From Amycolatopsis thailandensis (GTDB lineage Bacteria > Actinomycetota > Actinomycetes > Mycobacteriales > Pseudonocardiaceae): a stretch of 64,000 nucleotides of DNA. Shown here piece after piece: positions 62,909-64,000 of the stretch; the first letter of the stretch is position 1; each line of letters begins with the position of its first letter. A model generated the notes under the pieces. The model was not told where the DNA came from and searched no databases. It saw only the letters and a list, made by a program, of their open reading frames with translations. Location: NCBI RefSeq assembly GCF_002234405.1, contig NZ_NMQT01000124.1:62001-126000 (forward strand), given 5' to 3'. The translations under genes were made by a program, and so were the position numbers.

Positions 62909-62947
62909 TCAGCAGCAGCCAGTGCCGCAGCAGTCACAGTCACACAT
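62909..62947 (-). CDS. 12-residue Cys-rich micropeptide MCDCDCCGTGCC
   Basis: ATG 62947 lies one base after the MerR stop codon and is preceded by AAGGAGGTGG, a near-perfect ribosome site located in the last MerR codons. Six of twelve residues are Cys, with two Asp: a metal-thiolate binder by composition. Same operon as the MerR regulator, whose CPC and C-terminal Cys residues suggest a soft-metal inducer. Expression is inferred, but the ribosome site is much better than those of most genes here. Confidence 0.65.
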   Translation of the reverse strand: MCDCDCCGTGCC

Positions 62948-62948
62948 G

Positions 62949-63347
62949 TCATCCACCTCCTTCCCCAGGGGCACGGTCGGGTGGGCACCAGGTGCCGGGA
63001 AGCGGATCGGCGCAGTCCTCGCCGGACATCCCGGACAGCAGGGAAGTGAGCTCGGCGCGCAATTCGCCGAGTCGCGCCATTTCCGCGTCGATCTCGGCGA
63101 GATGGCGTTCCATCATGGTTTCGGCGGGTTCGCACGGGCACACCCCGGTATCGCGCACGCTCAGCAGGTCGGCGATCTCCGCCAACGTCAGCCCGAGCCG
63201 TTGGGTGCCGCGGATGAATCGCAGCCTTTCGATGACATCCTCGTCGTAGCGCCGGTGCGCCCCGCTCGTCCGCGCGGGGACGGGCAGGAGGCCGATGCGC
63301 TCGTAGTAGCGCACGGTGTCCGGCCGGACCCCGGCGCGCGAGGTCAC
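62949..63347 (-). CDS. MerR-family metal-type regulator, N-terminus interrupted upstream
   Basis: 132 residues from GTG 63347: AGVRPDTVRYYERIGLLPVPARTSGAHRRYDEDVIERLRFI (most of the MerR winged helix), the dimer helix and metal-type Cys (DTGVCPCEP; GEDCADPL; GTWCPP). Compared with relatives the start lacks the first helix (IGEVA). In frame upstream are ATG 63389 and MRIEAATTALTMF followed by TAG (63350-63348) abutting the GTG. Either a nonsense change removed the true start or the 13-codon frame is a leader with restart. Precedes the Cys-rich micropeptide. Confidence 0.8.
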   Translation of the reverse strand: MTSRAGVRPDTVRYYERIGLLPVPARTSGAHRRYDEDVIERLRFIRGTQRLGLTLAEIADLLSVRDTGVCPCEPAETMMERHLAEIDAEMARLGELRAELTSLLSGMSGEDCADPLPGTWCPPDRAPGEGGG

Positions 63348-63517
63348 CTAGAACATCGTCAACGCCGTCGTCGCCGCTTCGATTCGCATGTCCCGAGCGT
63401 AGAACTTGGACCCGGCTCCAGAATCAAGTCCGAATCCGACGGGACTCGCGAGGAGAAGACGACGGGCCGGCGCGTCCGCATCATTCGAGAGGGTGGAAAC
63501 GGCGAGAGGACGGCACG

Positions 63518-64000
63518 GTGACTGACTTCCGGTACGTGATCAGGGACCTCACCACGGAGGGTGAACAGGTCGACGCCCTGGTGGCCGACCTGGACGACGC
63601 GGGTTGGGATCTGCCCACGCCCGCGGCCGGCTGGTCGATCAAGCACCAGATCGCTCACCTCTCCTTCATCTTCAAGATCGCCGGGTTGTCCGCGGCCGAG
63701 CCGCGGAAGTTCGCCGAACTCGCGAAGACGTCGATGGCGCGCGGTTTCGACGCCGCCGTCAACGCGGCCCTCGACGACTACCTCGGCGACCCCAACGAGG
63801 TGCTGCTGAGCCGATGGCGCGCCGAACGCGACGCCGGTATCAAGGCGCTCGCGGCGGTCCCGGCGGACCAGGTCGTGCCGTGGCTGGTCAACCCGCTGCC
63901 GCCGGCCATCCTCGCCTGCGCCGGGATGATGGAACTGTTCGCCCACGGCCAGGACGTCGCCGACGCGCTGGGCGTGCGGCCGGAGCGGACCGACCGGCTC
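63518..64000 (+). CDS. TIGR03084-type DinB/maleylpyruvate-isomerase-fold protein, 5' part
   Basis: 161 codons from GTG 63518 to the window end. The protein begins VTDFRYVIRDLTTEGEQVDA and continues AAGWSIKHQIAHLSFIF and ILACAGMMELFAHGQDVADALG, with the His residues (HQIAHL, AHGQD) that bind metal in the mycothiol-dependent maleylpyruvate isomerase/DinB-like four-helix fold. GAGAGGA lies 9 bp upstream of the start. Role unknown; thiol-dependent detoxification is typical of the fold. Confidence 0.8.
   Translation, partial: MTDFRYVIRDLTTEGEQVDALVADLDDAGWDLPTPAAGWSIKHQIAHLSFIFKIAGLSAAEPRKFAELAKTSMARGFDAAVNAALDDYLGDPNEVLLSRWRAERDAGIKALAAVPADQVVPWLVNPLPPAILACAGMMELFAHGQDVADALGVRPERTDRL

Overview
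The window looks like a chromosomal segment of a high-GC actinomycete of the Pseudonocardiales, most likely Amycolatopsis or a close relative. The evidence is very GC-rich codon use, many GTG starts, F420/flavin-type oxidoreductases, lipobox and Tat signals, and gene order. The backbone pth-rplY...prs-glmU...mfd...mazG...lpqU-like-eno-ftsB-DUF501...ppx follows the Mycobacterium tuberculosis order Rv1014c-Rv1026, with many extra genes between the conserved blocks. The genus is an inference; no rRNA gene is present.

Layout. 1-8.2 kb: minus-strand translation and cell-wall genes (pth, rplY, prs, glmU) and a cytosolic GGDEF protein, with a lipoprotein and two oxidoreductases inserted. 8.2-15.5 kb: tRNA-Gln(UUG), a fatty-acid desaturase with a TetR regulator, a Nudix hydrolase, an isochorismatase-fold hydrolase, an SDR gene broken by an in-frame TGA, a sugar dehydrogenase lipoprotein, an XRE regulator and an LLM oxidoreductase. 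15.5-21.3 kb: mfd, a periplasmic lipoprotein and mazG. 21.2-30.6 kb, an insertion relative to mycobacteria: quinone-type oxidoreductase/HxlR pair, ECF sigma/anti-sigma/ABC operon, PPOX protein, and the iron-uptake operon efeUOB behind a DtxR/IdeR box. 30.8-39 kb: two transglycosylase-like proteins, TrxR-like and XRE-cupin pair, eno, ftsB-like, DUF501, ppx. 39-46.6 kb: a complete peptide ABC importer followed by a secreted subtilase. 46.6-52.1 kb: an AbiEi/DUF559-like gene bracketed by two near-identical hairpins, an S10-like peptidase, a coupled endonuclease V/uracil-DNA glycosylase pair, and NDH-2. 52.1-55.3 kb: an unusual UAA-anticodon tRNA, a Moco oxidoreductase with an orphan winged-helix protein, a small lipoprotein and a Nudix-winged-helix regulator. 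55.3-58.6 kb: a probable acquired two-gene module. 58.7-64 kb: hydrolase, two-component system, DUF4190/MmpS-like protein, a MerR regulator with a 12-residue Cys-rich micropeptide, and a partial DinB-fold protein.

The best candidate for an undescribed system is 55344-58627. It has a consensus-like promoter, a leader with an 11-bp stem-loop and a 9-codon leader ORF, a nucleoside-phosphorylase/MTAN-fold enzyme with all key residues, and a translationally coupled 732-residue protein with four predicted membrane helices. The enzyme's C-terminus and the membrane protein's N-terminus carry the same short tag (VGQQIGxNxG), and codon use in the enzyme gene is more AT-rich than in the housekeeping genes. 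This looks like a nucleoside/NAD-linked conflict or stress module; the function is inference.

Other notable points are the MCDCDCCGTGCC micropeptide behind a strong ribosome-binding site, a class I tRNA with anticodon UAA, in-frame stops in the SDR and MerR genes, and at least three sequence families of long intergenic hairpins.
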